Assembly: GCA_001898505.1 (NCBI GenBank)
Contig: MKTZ01000009.1
Location: 1 to 64,000, forward strand
DNA: 64,000 nt
Direction of reading: 5' to 3'
Source: Sphingobacteriales bacterium 50-39
GTDB lineage: Bacteria; Bacteroidota; Bacteroidia; Chitinophagales; Chitinophagaceae
Part shown: positions 36,092 through 44,661 of the stretch, one piece after another
How positions within the stretch are numbered: position 1 is the stretch's first letter
Layout of the letters: each line of letters starts with the position of its first letter
Made by a program: the position numbers and the translations under genes
The notes under the pieces: model-generated
Told to the model about the DNA's origin: nothing
Database searches by the model: none
What the model saw: the letters and a program-made list of their open reading frames with translations, nothing else

Positions 36092-36130
36092 TAGGTATTT
36101 ATGCCTAAATAAAATACGTATAAATACCTA
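36092..36130. promoter_or_regulatory. 11-bp inverted repeat upstream of the signalling unit
   Basis: TAGGTATTTAT (36092-36102) and ATAAATACCTA (36120-36130) are perfect inverted copies with a 17-bp spacer. The right arm contains TACCTAT, which fits the NarL-type heptamer TACYYMT. It lies about 80-117 bp upstream of the lipoprotein start codon, in the promoter zone of the minus-strand unit. Confidence 0.55.
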
Positions 36131-36139
36131 TGTTTTTTA

Positions 36140-36327
36140 AGCAGTTGTACGCTTTGTACAAATCCCCGGAAAAAGGACCTTTAAGGTCGAAATGCTCCGG
36201 GTGGACCCGGAGTTTTGGAGAGATAATTTGCCAACCCCTAACCCGTCTCTCGTAGAGACAAGTACCATCAACCATTAAACACAAAACGGGTCGTTCCTCC
36301 ATCCTGCAAAGGGTGGGGGATCTTTTT
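36140..36327. other. hairpin-rich gene-free stretch between arfB and the lipoprotein gene
   Basis: Four perfect hairpins lie within about 115 bp: TTGTAC/GTACAA (36145-36161), GACCT/AGGTC (36176-36188), CTCCGGGT/ACCCGGAG (36195-36212) and GTCTCT/AGAGAC (36245-36259). On the minus strand the second is followed by CTTTTT, like a terminator. A 65-codon open frame crosses the region but has no support. A structured 3' UTR or small RNA on the minus strand would fit. Confidence 0.45.
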
Positions 36328-36732
36328 TTATTCCCCGCGGCGGACCTTTTTTCTGCCTTCCTTGATCTGACCCTGTCTTTTCTTGGCCTCTACTCTCTTC
36401 TCCTTTGATGCCCTGCTGGGTTTGGTTGCCACCCGCCTTTTCTCCTTTTTCAGTCCCTGTTCGATGAGCTGGTTCATCTTGCGGATGACCTCCTCCTTAT
36501 TGGCGAGCTGGCTCCGGTGGACCTGTGATCTCACCTGTAAAAAACCGTCGGCATTGATCTTACCAGCCAATTTCTTTTCCAGGATAGCTTTTTGCTGATC
36601 GTCCAGGAGCACAGAGTTACGGATGGAGAAATACCCTTCTACCATGGTCTCGACCTTATTCACATTCTGGCCTCCTTTACCCCCACTGCGAGCTGTTTGG
36701 AAAATTAATTCTTTAGTAATATCGATTTTCAT
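36328..36732 (-). CDS. arfB: alternative ribosome-rescue factor / peptidyl-tRNA hydrolase ArfB
   Basis: 134 residues. The release-factor GGQ motif is present in SGGKGGQNVNKVET, and the last about 40 residues are strongly basic (KKEKRRVATKPSRASKEKR onward), as needed to enter the mRNA channel of stalled ribosomes. Lacking codon-recognition domains, it frees nascent chains from non-stop complexes. Size and layout match E. coli ArfB (YaeJ). It is divergent from the YfhO gene. Confidence 0.95.
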   Translation of the reverse strand: MKIDITKELIFQTARSGGKGGQNVNKVETMVEGYFSIRNSVLLDDQQKAILEKKLAGKINADGFLQVRSQVHRSQLANKEEVIRKMNQLIEQGLKKEKRRVATKPSRASKEKRVEAKKRQGQIKEGRKKVRRGE

Positions 36733-36852
36733 ACTATTTTGAACCTTTGACGGAACCGTCCGGTAGAACGGGGATGCATATTAAGTCGATTTTAACTTGG
36801 TACCCGAAGTTAAATGTTAATATGGTCCGACAATTGCAAAAACACCCCTAAT

Positions 36853-39432
36853 ATGTCCAAAGGCCCATTTATCCAGGTGTCAGGCATGCGTTTTTCCAGT
36901 AAAGGGTGGTTGGTCCGACTCTTACCTCATGCAATAGCGGTGTTGATATTTCTGCTGGTGGCGGTGATCTATTGCAAACCGGTGTTTCAGGGCAAGGTCC
37001 TTTACCAGGAAGACGTAATGCAATGGAAGGCGATGGCCCAGAGCTCCTTCGTCTACAAGCAGGCGCATGGCCATTTCCCTTTGTGGAGCAAAAGCATGTT
37101 TTGTGGTATGCCTGGATATCAAATTGCTATTGACGGTCCGTCGACGCGGCTTCCCGCCTTCTTCCACTTTTTGCTTACGCTGCATCTGGAAAAGCCGGCG
37201 AGCTTTTTTTTCACGGCCTGTATCTGCTTTTATTTTCTGGCATTGGTGCTGCGGGTCAACCCATATGTCGGTATCATCGGGGCCCTGGCCTATGCGTACG
37301 CCACTTATAATCCCGTCATCGTCTCGGTGGGGCATGACACAAAAATGCAATGTATTGCCCTTTTACCCGGCCTGATCGGGTCGATGATACTGGTACTGGA
37401 GAAAAAATACTGGCAGGGCATGGCATTGATGGCTCTTTTCACTTCGCTGATGATCGCCACGGGCCATATGCAGATAGTCTATTATGGGTGGCTTACGGCC
37501 GTCCTGCTCTTTGGAGGCTATGCGATACCCTGGCTCCGCCGGCGGGAATTCCGGCAACTGCGTCATGCGACATTGGTGATCGTGGGGGCTCTTCTGATAG
37601 GCGTACTGTCCAATGCGGTGGTCCTTTTTACCACCTCCGACTCTTCCCATGAGACAATACGGGGGGGGAGCGAGCTGGCGGATAAAAACAGCAATTATAC
37701 CAGCGACGGGCTAGGTGAATCGGCGGCCTTTGACTTTAGCCTGTACAGAACGGAGCCGCTGGTGATGCTGGTACCCGATATTTATGGAGGCAGCACGGAC
37801 CTGGACTTGCCTGCGGAGAGGTCGCATGCGGTGCGGGCGCTGCAAAAGATGCCTGCTGAGCTGGGGCAGTTGGTGGGAGAAGAAGGACCCAGGTATTATT
37901 GGGGTGGCGTTGGCGACCTTTTTGCGGGGCCGCCTTATGCGGGGGCGATCATCTGCTTCCTCGCGCTGGCGGGGCTGATCCTTTTGGACGGGAAACATAA
38001 ATGGTGGATGGTGTCGGTCATGGTGCTAACGATCGTGATGAGCTGGGGGGGGTATTTCCAGCCTTTCAACAGCTTGTTGTTGAAATATCTTCCCATGTAC
38101 AACAAGTTCAGGGCGCCAAGCATGATCATTGTCATCCCCAATCTGCTGCTTTGCATACTGGCGACGCTGACCCTTCAGAAGATCCTGGTGAGCGGGGTGG
38201 CGAGCGCCGACATCTGGCGTAAGTACAGGTGGGGGCTGCTGTTGATACTGGGTATCTTTATTGTCGTCTTTGGCATATATGCGGGCTCGGATTATGTGAG
38301 TGCATGGGATGGTCATCTGCTGGAAAGGGCCGCTCTCAAGGGTAAGCGGGCGGTGGGCTATGCGCAGACTTTTTTGGCGGGACTGCGGCAGGACAGGCGG
38401 GAACTGTTCCTGGGCAGCATGCTGCGGAGCCTGCTTTTTGTTGCAGGAGCGGCGCTGGTGCTGGGGCTTTATATCAAGCGGAAGATCCGTCCCGCCCTGC
38501 TGCTGGGGGTGGTAGGGGCGCTCTGCTTTGTGGACCTGATGGGGATAGATCTTAAATATCTCAACTACGATAATTACCAGGAGAAGGGGGAGTACCAGGG
38601 GAATTTTGCCGCTACGGCGGGGGACAAGGAAGTAGCGCATGACAGTACCTATTACCGCGTGTTCGATCTGCGGGATACGGCCAATAATACCCTGAGCTAT
38701 GGGGCCATGACGGCCTATTATCATAATTCCATCGGTGGATACCATGCGGCCAAGCTGCGGGTATATGAGGACCTGATCAATTATCAGCTGGTGAATTATC
38801 CGATGTGTCAGCCCGTGATCAATATGTTGAATACGAAGTATATCCTCCGGCGTAATGTGGCTGGAGAAGATTTTGTATATCAAAACACCAACTGTCTGGG
38901 GCCCGTTTGGTTTGTGGACAGTCTGCGGTTCCTTCCGACACCGAAGGCGGTGATGGATAGTCTGACACATTTTCAGCCGGGTACGGAGGCCATTCTTTTC
39001 GAGGCGGACAGGGAGAAGGTGCCTGTTATGGTTCAGGGACCGGACACATCGGCGTATATTGAATTGCTGAACAACGATAATGACGTGATAAATTATCTGT
39101 CGGAGTCGAAGAAGCAGCGATTTGCGGTCTTTAGCGAAATATTCTATCAGCGGGGCTGGAAGGCGTGGGTGGATGATCGTGAGACGCCCATTATTCGTAC
39201 GAACTATGCGTTACGGGGGCTTTCCATTCCTCCGGGGCGGCATATTATCCGGATGGTCTTTCATCCTTTGTCTTATTACATCGGGTGTCAGGTGCAATGG
39301 ATGGCTATCATCCTGATGCTGCTGATATCGGTGGGTGCGGTGCTGGTCGTATTGTATGAAAGGGGATTGCGTGTACGGGTGGCCGGCCGGCCGATGTTGA
39401 ACTTCCACGTGGAGAGCTTATCTTCATCTTAA
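36853..39432 (+). CDS. YfhO-family membrane protein
   Basis: About 859 residues with some 12-13 membrane helices, a first periplasmic loop with YQEDVMQWKAMAQ and PLWSKSMFCGMPGYQ, and a soluble C-terminal region before the last helix. This is the GT-C-like layout of YfhO; in Bacillus YfhO takes part in lipoteichoic-acid glycosylation, and the role in Bacteroidota is unknown. Starts at 36814 and 36886 are also possible. It ends 1 bp before dtd. Confidence 0.87.
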   Translation: MSKGPFIQVSGMRFSSKGWLVRLLPHAIAVLIFLLVAVIYCKPVFQGKVLYQEDVMQWKAMAQSSFVYKQAHGHFPLWSKSMFCGMPGYQIAIDGPSTRLPAFFHFLLTLHLEKPASFFFTACICFYFLALVLRVNPYVGIIGALAYAYATYNPVIVSVGHDTKMQCIALLPGLIGSMILVLEKKYWQGMALMALFTSLMIATGHMQIVYYGWLTAVLLFGGYAIPWLRRREFRQLRHATLVIVGALLIGVLSNAVVLFTTSDSSHETIRGGSELADKNSNYTSDGLGESAAFDFSLYRTEPLVMLVPDIYGGSTDLDLPAERSHAVRALQKMPAELGQLVGEEGPRYYWGGVGDLFAGPPYAGAIICFLALAGLILLDGKHKWWMVSVMVLTIVMSWGGYFQPFNSLLLKYLPMYNKFRAPSMIIVIPNLLLCILATLTLQKILVSGVASADIWRKYRWGLLLILGIFIVVFGIYAGSDYVSAWDGHLLERAALKGKRAVGYAQTFLAGLRQDRRELFLGSMLRSLLFVAGAALVLGLYIKRKIRPALLLGVVGALCFVDLMGIDLKYLNYDNYQEKGEYQGNFAATAGDKEVAHDSTYYRVFDLRDTANNTLSYGAMTAYYHNSIGGYHAAKLRVYEDLINYQLVNYPMCQPVINMLNTKYILRRNVAGEDFVYQNTNCLGPVWFVDSLRFLPTPKAVMDSLTHFQPGTEAILFEADREKVPVMVQGPDTSAYIELLNNDNDVINYLSESKKQRFAVFSEIFYQRGWKAWVDDRETPIIRTNYALRGLSIPPGRHIIRMVFHPLSYYIGCQVQWMAIILMLLISVGAVLVVLYERGLRVRVAGRPMLNFHVESLSSS

Positions 39433-39433
39433 A

Positions 39434-39886
39434 ATGCGAGCTGTTATCCAAAGAGTAAGCCGGGCTTCCGTCACCATCGATGGAAAATGTAAGGCTGCCA
39501 TCCGGGGCGGCCTGTTGGTATTGGTGGGTATCGAGGATGCGGATGGGGCGGAGGATATTGCGTGGCTGAGCAGTAAGATCGTCAACCTGCGTATTTTTAA
39601 TGACGAGGCGGGTGTGATGAACCTGTCGGTGAAGGATACGGGGGGTGAGATACTTTTAGTGAGCCAGTTCACGCTGCATGCGGCTACCAGGAAGGGCAAC
39701 CGGCCTTCGTATATACGAGCGAGCAAGCCGGAGGTGGCTGTTCCGCTGTATGAGCAAATGATCGCGCGGCTGGAGGCTGATCTGGGGCGGGGTATTGGTA
39801 CGGGTGAATTTGGGGCTGATATGAAGGTGGAGCTGTTGAATGATGGGCCGGTGACGATATGGGTGGATACGAAGGGGAGGGAATAG
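39434..39886 (+). CDS. dtd: D-aminoacyl-tRNA deacylase
   Basis: 150 residues, the normal family length. Both signature motifs that line the chiral-proofreading pocket are present: SQFTL and NDGPVT. It removes D-amino acids (and Gly mischarged on tRNA-Ala) from tRNA in the cytosol. It begins 1 bp after the YfhO gene and is probably cotranscribed with it. Confidence 0.96.
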   Translation: MRAVIQRVSRASVTIDGKCKAAIRGGLLVLVGIEDADGAEDIAWLSSKIVNLRIFNDEAGVMNLSVKDTGGEILLVSQFTLHAATRKGNRPSYIRASKPEVAVPLYEQMIARLEADLGRGIGTGEFGADMKVELLNDGPVTIWVDTKGRE

Positions 39887-39944
39887 GGGGGCGTAATTTC
39901 AGTTGTGTTTTTGGCAGAGTATTCTTTGGTTTAAAAAAAAGCGA

Positions 39945-39969
39945 ATTTTAGTACTCCAAGTACTAAAAT
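39945..39969. promoter_or_regulatory. 11-bp perfect inverted repeat upstream of phzF
   Basis: ATTTTAGTACT-CCA-AGTACTAAAAT lies in the AT-rich 154-bp gap between dtd and the phzF-mazG pair, 71 bp before the phzF start. It has no T-run after it on the plus strand, although the minus strand has eight T residues three bases beyond. An operator or a terminator is possible. Confidence 0.5.
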
Positions 39970-40040
39970 CTGGAAAAAAATAAACCATTTTACAAGAAAG
40001 TAAAAACAACCTATTTGGTCGAATAGATACCCTTTCCAAT

Positions 40041-40892
40041 ATGAAAATCTATCAGGTAGACGCCTTTGCCGCAGCCCTATTCCAGGGTAATCCGGCGGCT
40101 GTTGTCCCGTTGACGGAATGGTTACCGGATGGGACTATGCAGAACATTGCCATGGAGAACAATTTGGCAGAGACGGCATTTATTGTGCCGCGGGCGGGCC
40201 TGGGGGACTCGGCCGCCGGGGTCGGTGGATACGACTATGCCATCCGGTGGTTCACTCCTACGGTGGAGGTGGAGCTTTGCGGTCATGCGACGTTGGCGTC
40301 GGGGCAAGTGGTGTTCCGGCATCTGGATTTCAAGGGGGATGTGGTGGTGTTCCGAAGCCGGCATAGCGGGGACCTGAAAGTGACGAAGGCGGCGGGTGCC
40401 CTGGAGCTGGATTTTCCCGCGAATATGCCTGAACTGACGGGTACAGGGACGGGGGTGGCGGCGAGTGTGCGGCCAGCAGATCATACGGCGATATTTGAAG
40501 GGCTGGGGATCGCACCGAGGGAATTATACCGGGGGCGTCATGATTTTATGGTGGTGCTGGACAGTCAGGAGCAGGTGGAGGAGCTGAGCCCGAACTTTAC
40601 AATATTGGCGGGCGCACAGGCGCGGGGGGTAGTGGTAACGGCGCCGGGCAGGGACGCGGATTTTGTCTCACGCTGTTTTTTCCCGCAGTCGGGCATCGAT
40701 GAAGATCCTGTTACGGGGTCGGCGCATACGATGATGATACCTTTCTGGGCGGGGCGGCTTGGGAGGAATAAGCTTTCCGCAATTCAGCTGTCACGGCGCA
40801 GAGGGTGGCTGGATTGCACGCTGGCGGGGGACAGGGTATTTATTGGAGGGCAGGCGCATACCTACCTGGTGGGGGATATCTTTGTAATATGA
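40041..40892 (+). CDS. PhzF-family isomerase/epimerase
   Basis: 283 residues with the diaminopimelate-epimerase-like double fold. The catalytic Glu of the family is E44 in NNLAETAFIV. Other landmarks are QVDAFAAALFQGNPAAVV, WFTPTVEVELCGHATLA and DPVTGSAHTMMIPFWAGRLG. Members isomerise varied small molecules; without phenazine genes nearby the substrate is unknown. It overlaps the following MazG gene by 4 bp (ATGA). Confidence 0.92.
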   Translation: MKIYQVDAFAAALFQGNPAAVVPLTEWLPDGTMQNIAMENNLAETAFIVPRAGLGDSAAGVGGYDYAIRWFTPTVEVELCGHATLASGQVVFRHLDFKGDVVVFRSRHSGDLKVTKAAGALELDFPANMPELTGTGTGVAASVRPADHTAIFEGLGIAPRELYRGRHDFMVVLDSQEQVEELSPNFTILAGAQARGVVVTAPGRDADFVSRCFFPQSGIDEDPVTGSAHTMMIPFWAGRLGRNKLSAIQLSRRRGWLDCTLAGDRVFIGGQAHTYLVGDIFVI

Positions 40893-41230
40893 AACAATCG
40901 ATAACTATCCGGGATGCGCAGGAACTGGTGGACAAATGGATCACTACTACGGGTGTACGCTATTTTAGCGAATTAACTAATATGGCGATCCTGACGGAGG
41001 AGGTGGGAGAAGTAGCACGGTTGATGAGCCGTCTGTATGGGGACCAGTCCTTTAAAGAATCGGATAAAGGAAAGGAACTGGCGGATGAGCTCGCGGATGT
41101 GTTGTGGGTGCTGATCTGCATTGCCAACCAAACGGGAGTGGACCTGACGGCTGCGCTGGAAAAGAATTTTGAGAAGAAGAACATCCGGGATGGGGAGCGG
41201 CATAAGGGGAATGAGAAAATAAACCCCTAA
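40889..41230 (+). CDS. MazG-type nucleotide pyrophosphohydrolase
   Basis: 113 residues. The four-helix MazG core has both metal-binding motifs: EEVGE (TEEVGEVARLMSRL) and a second ExxxD-type motif (ELADELADVLWVLICIAN). It would hydrolyse (d)NTPs to NMP and pyrophosphate, possibly house-cleaning non-canonical nucleotides. An upstream in-frame extension to 40805 lies inside phzF, so the ATG at 40889 is the start, coupled to the phzF stop. Confidence 0.9.
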   Translation: MKQSITIRDAQELVDKWITTTGVRYFSELTNMAILTEEVGEVARLMSRLYGDQSFKESDKGKELADELADVLWVLICIANQTGVDLTAALEKNFEKKNIRDGERHKGNEKINP

Positions 41231-41238
41231 TTTACAGG

Positions 41239-43011
41239 ATGAAAAGATCTGTCCTCTCTCTGCTTGTCTGCATCGCCGTTGGCCCTCGCCTGTTTGCACA
41301 AACATCTTCTTTACAATGGTATGATCCCGCATCGTCCTCTTTCGCCGTCATTGAAGGGCGCGGTTGGGAAAATACCCGGGTGAGTGATTCGAATAATATA
41401 TATGGCCGCCTGCCTTTACGGGCGGAAAAAATGGTAAGACCTGCCGTGTGGGACCTGGGCCGAAACAGTGCGGGAGAATACATCAGCTTTAAGACCAGCG
41501 CTACCTCCCTGGTGGTGCGTTACAAGGTCACGGGCAGTATGGCCATGCCGCATATGCCGTCTACGGGTGTCAGTGGGGTGGACCTTTATGCGAGAGACGT
41601 GAATGGTGTGTGGCAATGGGCGCGGGGAATTTATCATTTCGGAGATACTATCGAATATAGGTTTGACAACTTATCGCTCTCCGCCAAAGAAGAGGAATTC
41701 AGGCTTTATTTACCGTTGTACAATACTGTTAGCTGGATGAATATAGGGGTTCCTGCGGGAGCCACCTTCACAGTATTCCCGGTGAGCAAGGAACAACCTG
41801 TGGTCCTATATGGCACCTCTATCATGCAGGGCGCCTGTGCCACGCGTCCGGGTCTGGCATGGACGAATATACTGGGGAGGAAACTTGACCGGCCTGTCAT
41901 CAATCTTGGTTTTTCCGGTAACGGGCAATTGGAACAACCCCTTCTCGATCTCATGAACGAACAGGATGGGAAATTATTTGTATTGGACTGCATGCCCAAC
42001 CTTGTGGACCAGAATAAATTTCTACGGGAGGAGGTGAGGGGGCGTATCCTTGCAGCGGTGAAGACGCTCCAGTCCAAACATCCGGCCACGCCCATACTTC
42101 TTGTCGAGCATTGCTGTGGTCTGAGCGGGTCGGGCATCGATACGGGGTTGGTGAAGAAGTACAAGACGGCGAGCGACGTGCTTTCGGCGACATTTGATGA
42201 AATGAAAAAGAACGGGGTCCCCAACATTTTCCTGTTGACGGATAAAGCCATCGGTTTCGACGAGGAGAGTACGGTTGACGGTACACACCCCAATGATATA
42301 GGGATGATGAAATATGCGGATGCTTATGAAGATATCATCCGGAAGATCATCCATGAAGAAAAAGGGTCTATTGTTACCACTATGCCCATACGCCAGCGAA
42401 GGGACTGGCGCACCTATGATTTTATGACAAGGCATGAGGCTGCTCTAAGAACCGTGCGGGAAAAACAGCCGGACGTCGTGGTGGTGGGCAACTCCATCAC
42501 TCATTTTTGGGGAGGTCTGCCGGAAGCCGGTATTAACAGAGGGATCACGTCCTGGAATAAATATTTTAAACCCCTGAATATAGTAAACCTGGGGTTCGGA
42601 TGGGACAGGGTAGAGAATGTGCTGTGGAGGGTGTATCATGGGGAGTTCGATGGGTACAGGGCAAAAAAGATACTGATCACTATCGGGACCAATAATATTG
42701 GCCTCAATACGGATGCAGAGATCATCGATGGGATAAAATATCTGATAGGCACCATACGACAACATCAGCTGTCGGCGGAGATATTGTTATCGGGAATATA
42801 TCCCCGGAGAAATATGGAACAGCGGGTGGCGGCATTGAATACGGGGCTGGCTGCTATGGGGAAGGTCATCGAAGTGAAGTTCATTGATCCAGGAGTAGTG
42901 CTCTTGAAGCCGGATGGAAAGATAGATGAGCGGCTGTTCTCGGATGGACTGCATCCCAATGAGGATGGGTATGAGAAACTGGGGGCGGTGTTGGTGAAAT
43001 ATCTGAAGTAG
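41239..43011 (+). CDS. secreted protein with two tandem SGNH/GDSL hydrolase domains
   Basis: 590 residues with signal peptide MKRSVLSLLVCIAVGPRLFAQ. Residues about 25-180 form the GxDLY-type N-terminal beta domain (VSGVDLYARD). The first SGNH domain has block I YGTSIMQG with S194 and block V DGTHPND. The second has VVGNSITHFWGG, GTNNIG and DGLHPNEDG and resembles PAF-acetylhydrolase-like esterases. Two complete active sites in one chain suggest deacetylation of two positions or two substrates on a glycan. It starts 8 bp after mazG but is functionally unrelated. Confidence 0.88.
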   Translation: MKRSVLSLLVCIAVGPRLFAQTSSLQWYDPASSSFAVIEGRGWENTRVSDSNNIYGRLPLRAEKMVRPAVWDLGRNSAGEYISFKTSATSLVVRYKVTGSMAMPHMPSTGVSGVDLYARDVNGVWQWARGIYHFGDTIEYRFDNLSLSAKEEEFRLYLPLYNTVSWMNIGVPAGATFTVFPVSKEQPVVLYGTSIMQGACATRPGLAWTNILGRKLDRPVINLGFSGNGQLEQPLLDLMNEQDGKLFVLDCMPNLVDQNKFLREEVRGRILAAVKTLQSKHPATPILLVEHCCGLSGSGIDTGLVKKYKTASDVLSATFDEMKKNGVPNIFLLTDKAIGFDEESTVDGTHPNDIGMMKYADAYEDIIRKIIHEEKGSIVTTMPIRQRRDWRTYDFMTRHEAALRTVREKQPDVVVVGNSITHFWGGLPEAGINRGITSWNKYFKPLNIVNLGFGWDRVENVLWRVYHGEFDGYRAKKILITIGTNNIGLNTDAEIIDGIKYLIGTIRQHQLSAEILLSGIYPRRNMEQRVAALNTGLAAMGKVIEVKFIDPGVVLLKPDGKIDERLFSDGLHPNEDGYEKLGAVLVKYLK

Positions 43012-43026
43012 GAAGGGGGTAATTTG

Positions 43027-43034
43027 TATATTTG
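43027..43034 (+). promoter_or_regulatory. -7 promoter element of glyS
   Basis: TATATTTG matches the TAnnTTTG consensus and ends 6 bp before the glyS start codon. No good -33 TTG is found at the usual distance. The position implies a leaderless or nearly leaderless message. Confidence 0.45.
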
Positions 43035-43040
43035 CCGACT

Positions 43041-44483
43041 ATGGCAAACGATACAAACAAATTCCAGGCTATCATCTCGCACTGTAAGGAATACGGCTTT
43101 ATCTTCCCCAGCAGTGAGATCTATGACGGGCTTAGCGCGGTGTATGACTACGGTCAATATGGCAGTGAGCTGAAAAAGAACATCAAAGACCTTTGGTGGA
43201 AGAGCATGACCCAACTGCACGAGAACATCGTAGGTATCGACGCTGCCATCTTTATGCACCCCACCACCTGGAAAGCCAGTGGTCACGTAGACAGCTTCAG
43301 CGACCCGATGATCGACAATAAGGACAGTAAAAAACGCTATCGGGTCGATCATCTTATCGAGGGGCGTATCGACGAGCTGGAGAAGGCCAATAAGATGGGG
43401 GAGGCTTCCGAGTTGCAGGAAAAGATGGATCGGCTCCTGGCGGCAAGCGATCTGGCCGGATTGAAGCAATTAATTGAAGACGAAGATATTGTTTGCGGTG
43501 TCAGCGGCACTTCCAACTGGACGGATGTCCGTGAATTCAACCTCATGTTCTCCACCCAATTGGGCAGCGTGTCGGAAGAAGCCAGCGAGATCTACCTTCG
43601 TCCGGAGACGGCCCAGGGCATTTTTGTCAACTTCCTCAACGTACAGAAAACAGGCCGGATGAAGATACCCTTCGGCATCGCCCAGATAGGGAAAGCCTTC
43701 CGGAATGAGATCGTCGCCCGCCAGTTCATCTTCCGGATGCGGGAGTTCGAGCAGATGGAAATGCAGTTCTTTATCCGTCCCGGCACGGAAGACCAATGGT
43801 ATGAATACTGGAAGAATGAAAGGATGAAATGGCATCTGAGCCTGGGCATCCCCAAAGAAAAATACAGATTCCACGACCACGTCAAGCTGGCCTTTTATGC
43901 CAAGGCGGCTTGTGACATCGAATACGAATTTCCCATCGGCTTTAAAGAAGTGGAGGGCATCCACTCCCGTACGGATCATGACCTGAAAAGCCATCAGCAA
44001 TTCAGCAAGAAAAAAATGCAGTATTTCGATCCGGAGATCAATCAGAACTATATTCCCTATGTGATCGAGACCTCTATCGGGCTGGACCGTACCTGTCTGA
44101 TGGTGCTTAGCGAGGCCTATGTGGAAGAAGACCTCAGCACCCCCGAAAAGCAGGATAGCCGGGTAGTATTGCGATTCCCCCCCAAGCTGGCTCCTATCAA
44201 GCTGGCGGTCCTGCCGCTGGTCAAAAAGGACGGACTTCCGGAGATAGGCCGGGAGATCATGAATACCTGTAAGTCTCAATTCCGGTGTTTTTATGAGGAA
44301 AAAGACGCTATTGGCAAACGTTATCGTCGTATGGATGCCATCGGGACCCCCTTCTGTGTCACCATCGACCATCAGACCAAGGAAGACAGGACGGTGACCC
44401 TGCGTCATCGGGATAGCATGCAACAGGAACGGGTACCCATAGCTGAGATCCCTGCCATCGTCAACAAGCTGATTGGTGGATAA
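43041..44483 (+). CDS. glyS: glycine--tRNA ligase, homodimeric type
   Basis: About 480 residues. This is the single-chain class II enzyme of archaeal/eukaryotic/Gram-positive type, not the alpha/beta form of proteobacteria. Landmarks: CKEYGFIFPSSEIY at the N-terminus, YLRPETAQGIFVNF, FRNEIVARQFIFRMREFEQME (motif 2), and ETSIGLDRTCLMVL (motif 3), then the anticodon-binding domain to the end (LRHRDSMQQERV). TTG at 43032 could extend it by three codons; the ATG at 43041 is preferred. A 13-bp hairpin begins at its stop codon. Confidence 0.96.
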   Translation: MANDTNKFQAIISHCKEYGFIFPSSEIYDGLSAVYDYGQYGSELKKNIKDLWWKSMTQLHENIVGIDAAIFMHPTTWKASGHVDSFSDPMIDNKDSKKRYRVDHLIEGRIDELEKANKMGEASELQEKMDRLLAASDLAGLKQLIEDEDIVCGVSGTSNWTDVREFNLMFSTQLGSVSEEASEIYLRPETAQGIFVNFLNVQKTGRMKIPFGIAQIGKAFRNEIVARQFIFRMREFEQMEMQFFIRPGTEDQWYEYWKNERMKWHLSLGIPKEKYRFHDHVKLAFYAKAACDIEYEFPIGFKEVEGIHSRTDHDLKSHQQFSKKKMQYFDPEINQNYIPYVIETSIGLDRTCLMVLSEAYVEEDLSTPEKQDSRVVLRFPPKLAPIKLAVLPLVKKDGLPEIGREIMNTCKSQFRCFYEEKDAIGKRYRRMDAIGTPFCVTIDHQTKEDRTVTLRHRDSMQQERVPIAEIPAIVNKLIGG

Positions 44484-44514
44484 ATAGAGGATAATTTGTG
44501 GTTATCCTCTATTT
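44482..44514 (+). terminator. intrinsic terminator of glyS
   Basis: AAATAGAGGATAA-N7-TTATCCTCTATTT is a perfect 13-bp stem starting within the stop codon, followed by a T-rich stretch. Confidence 0.75.
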
Positions 44515-44523
44515 ATGGATTTA

Positions 44524-44554
44524 TTGTGTTTGTGTTAATTTAGCAGTATATTTG
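44524..44554 (+). promoter_or_regulatory. Bacteroidota-type promoter
   Basis: TTG at 44524-44526 and TATATTTG at 44547-44554, spaced 20 bp, fit the -33/-7 consensus. It lies downstream of the glyS terminator and about 107 bp before the small membrane-protein gene, leaving a leader of about 100 bases. Confidence 0.6.
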
Positions 44555-44661
44555 ACGCGGATGGCACAATGGTTCTGCATATCCCTATCCCCTGAAAATC
44601 CCGCGCAGAAATCCCCTTTGAACAGCCCAGCCCTCGTTGTTAAGAACCTAAATTTTTTAAG

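Noticed and set aside
36092-36260. Integron attC site or CRISPR remnant
   Set aside because: There are no repeated units of constant length, no integrase or cas genes, and the inverted repeats differ from one another.
36105-36302. 65-codon minus-strand open frame (MEERPVLCLMVDG...)
   Set aside because: It runs through four perfect hairpins and into the inverted repeat, has no signal, domain or family look, and is better explained as structured non-coding sequence.
39945-39969. Terminator of dtd
   Set aside because: The plus strand lacks a T-run after the stem; an operator is at least as likely, so it is listed as regulatory.
43470-44423. 317-codon minus-strand open frame
   Set aside because: Antisense to the well-supported glycyl-tRNA synthetase.
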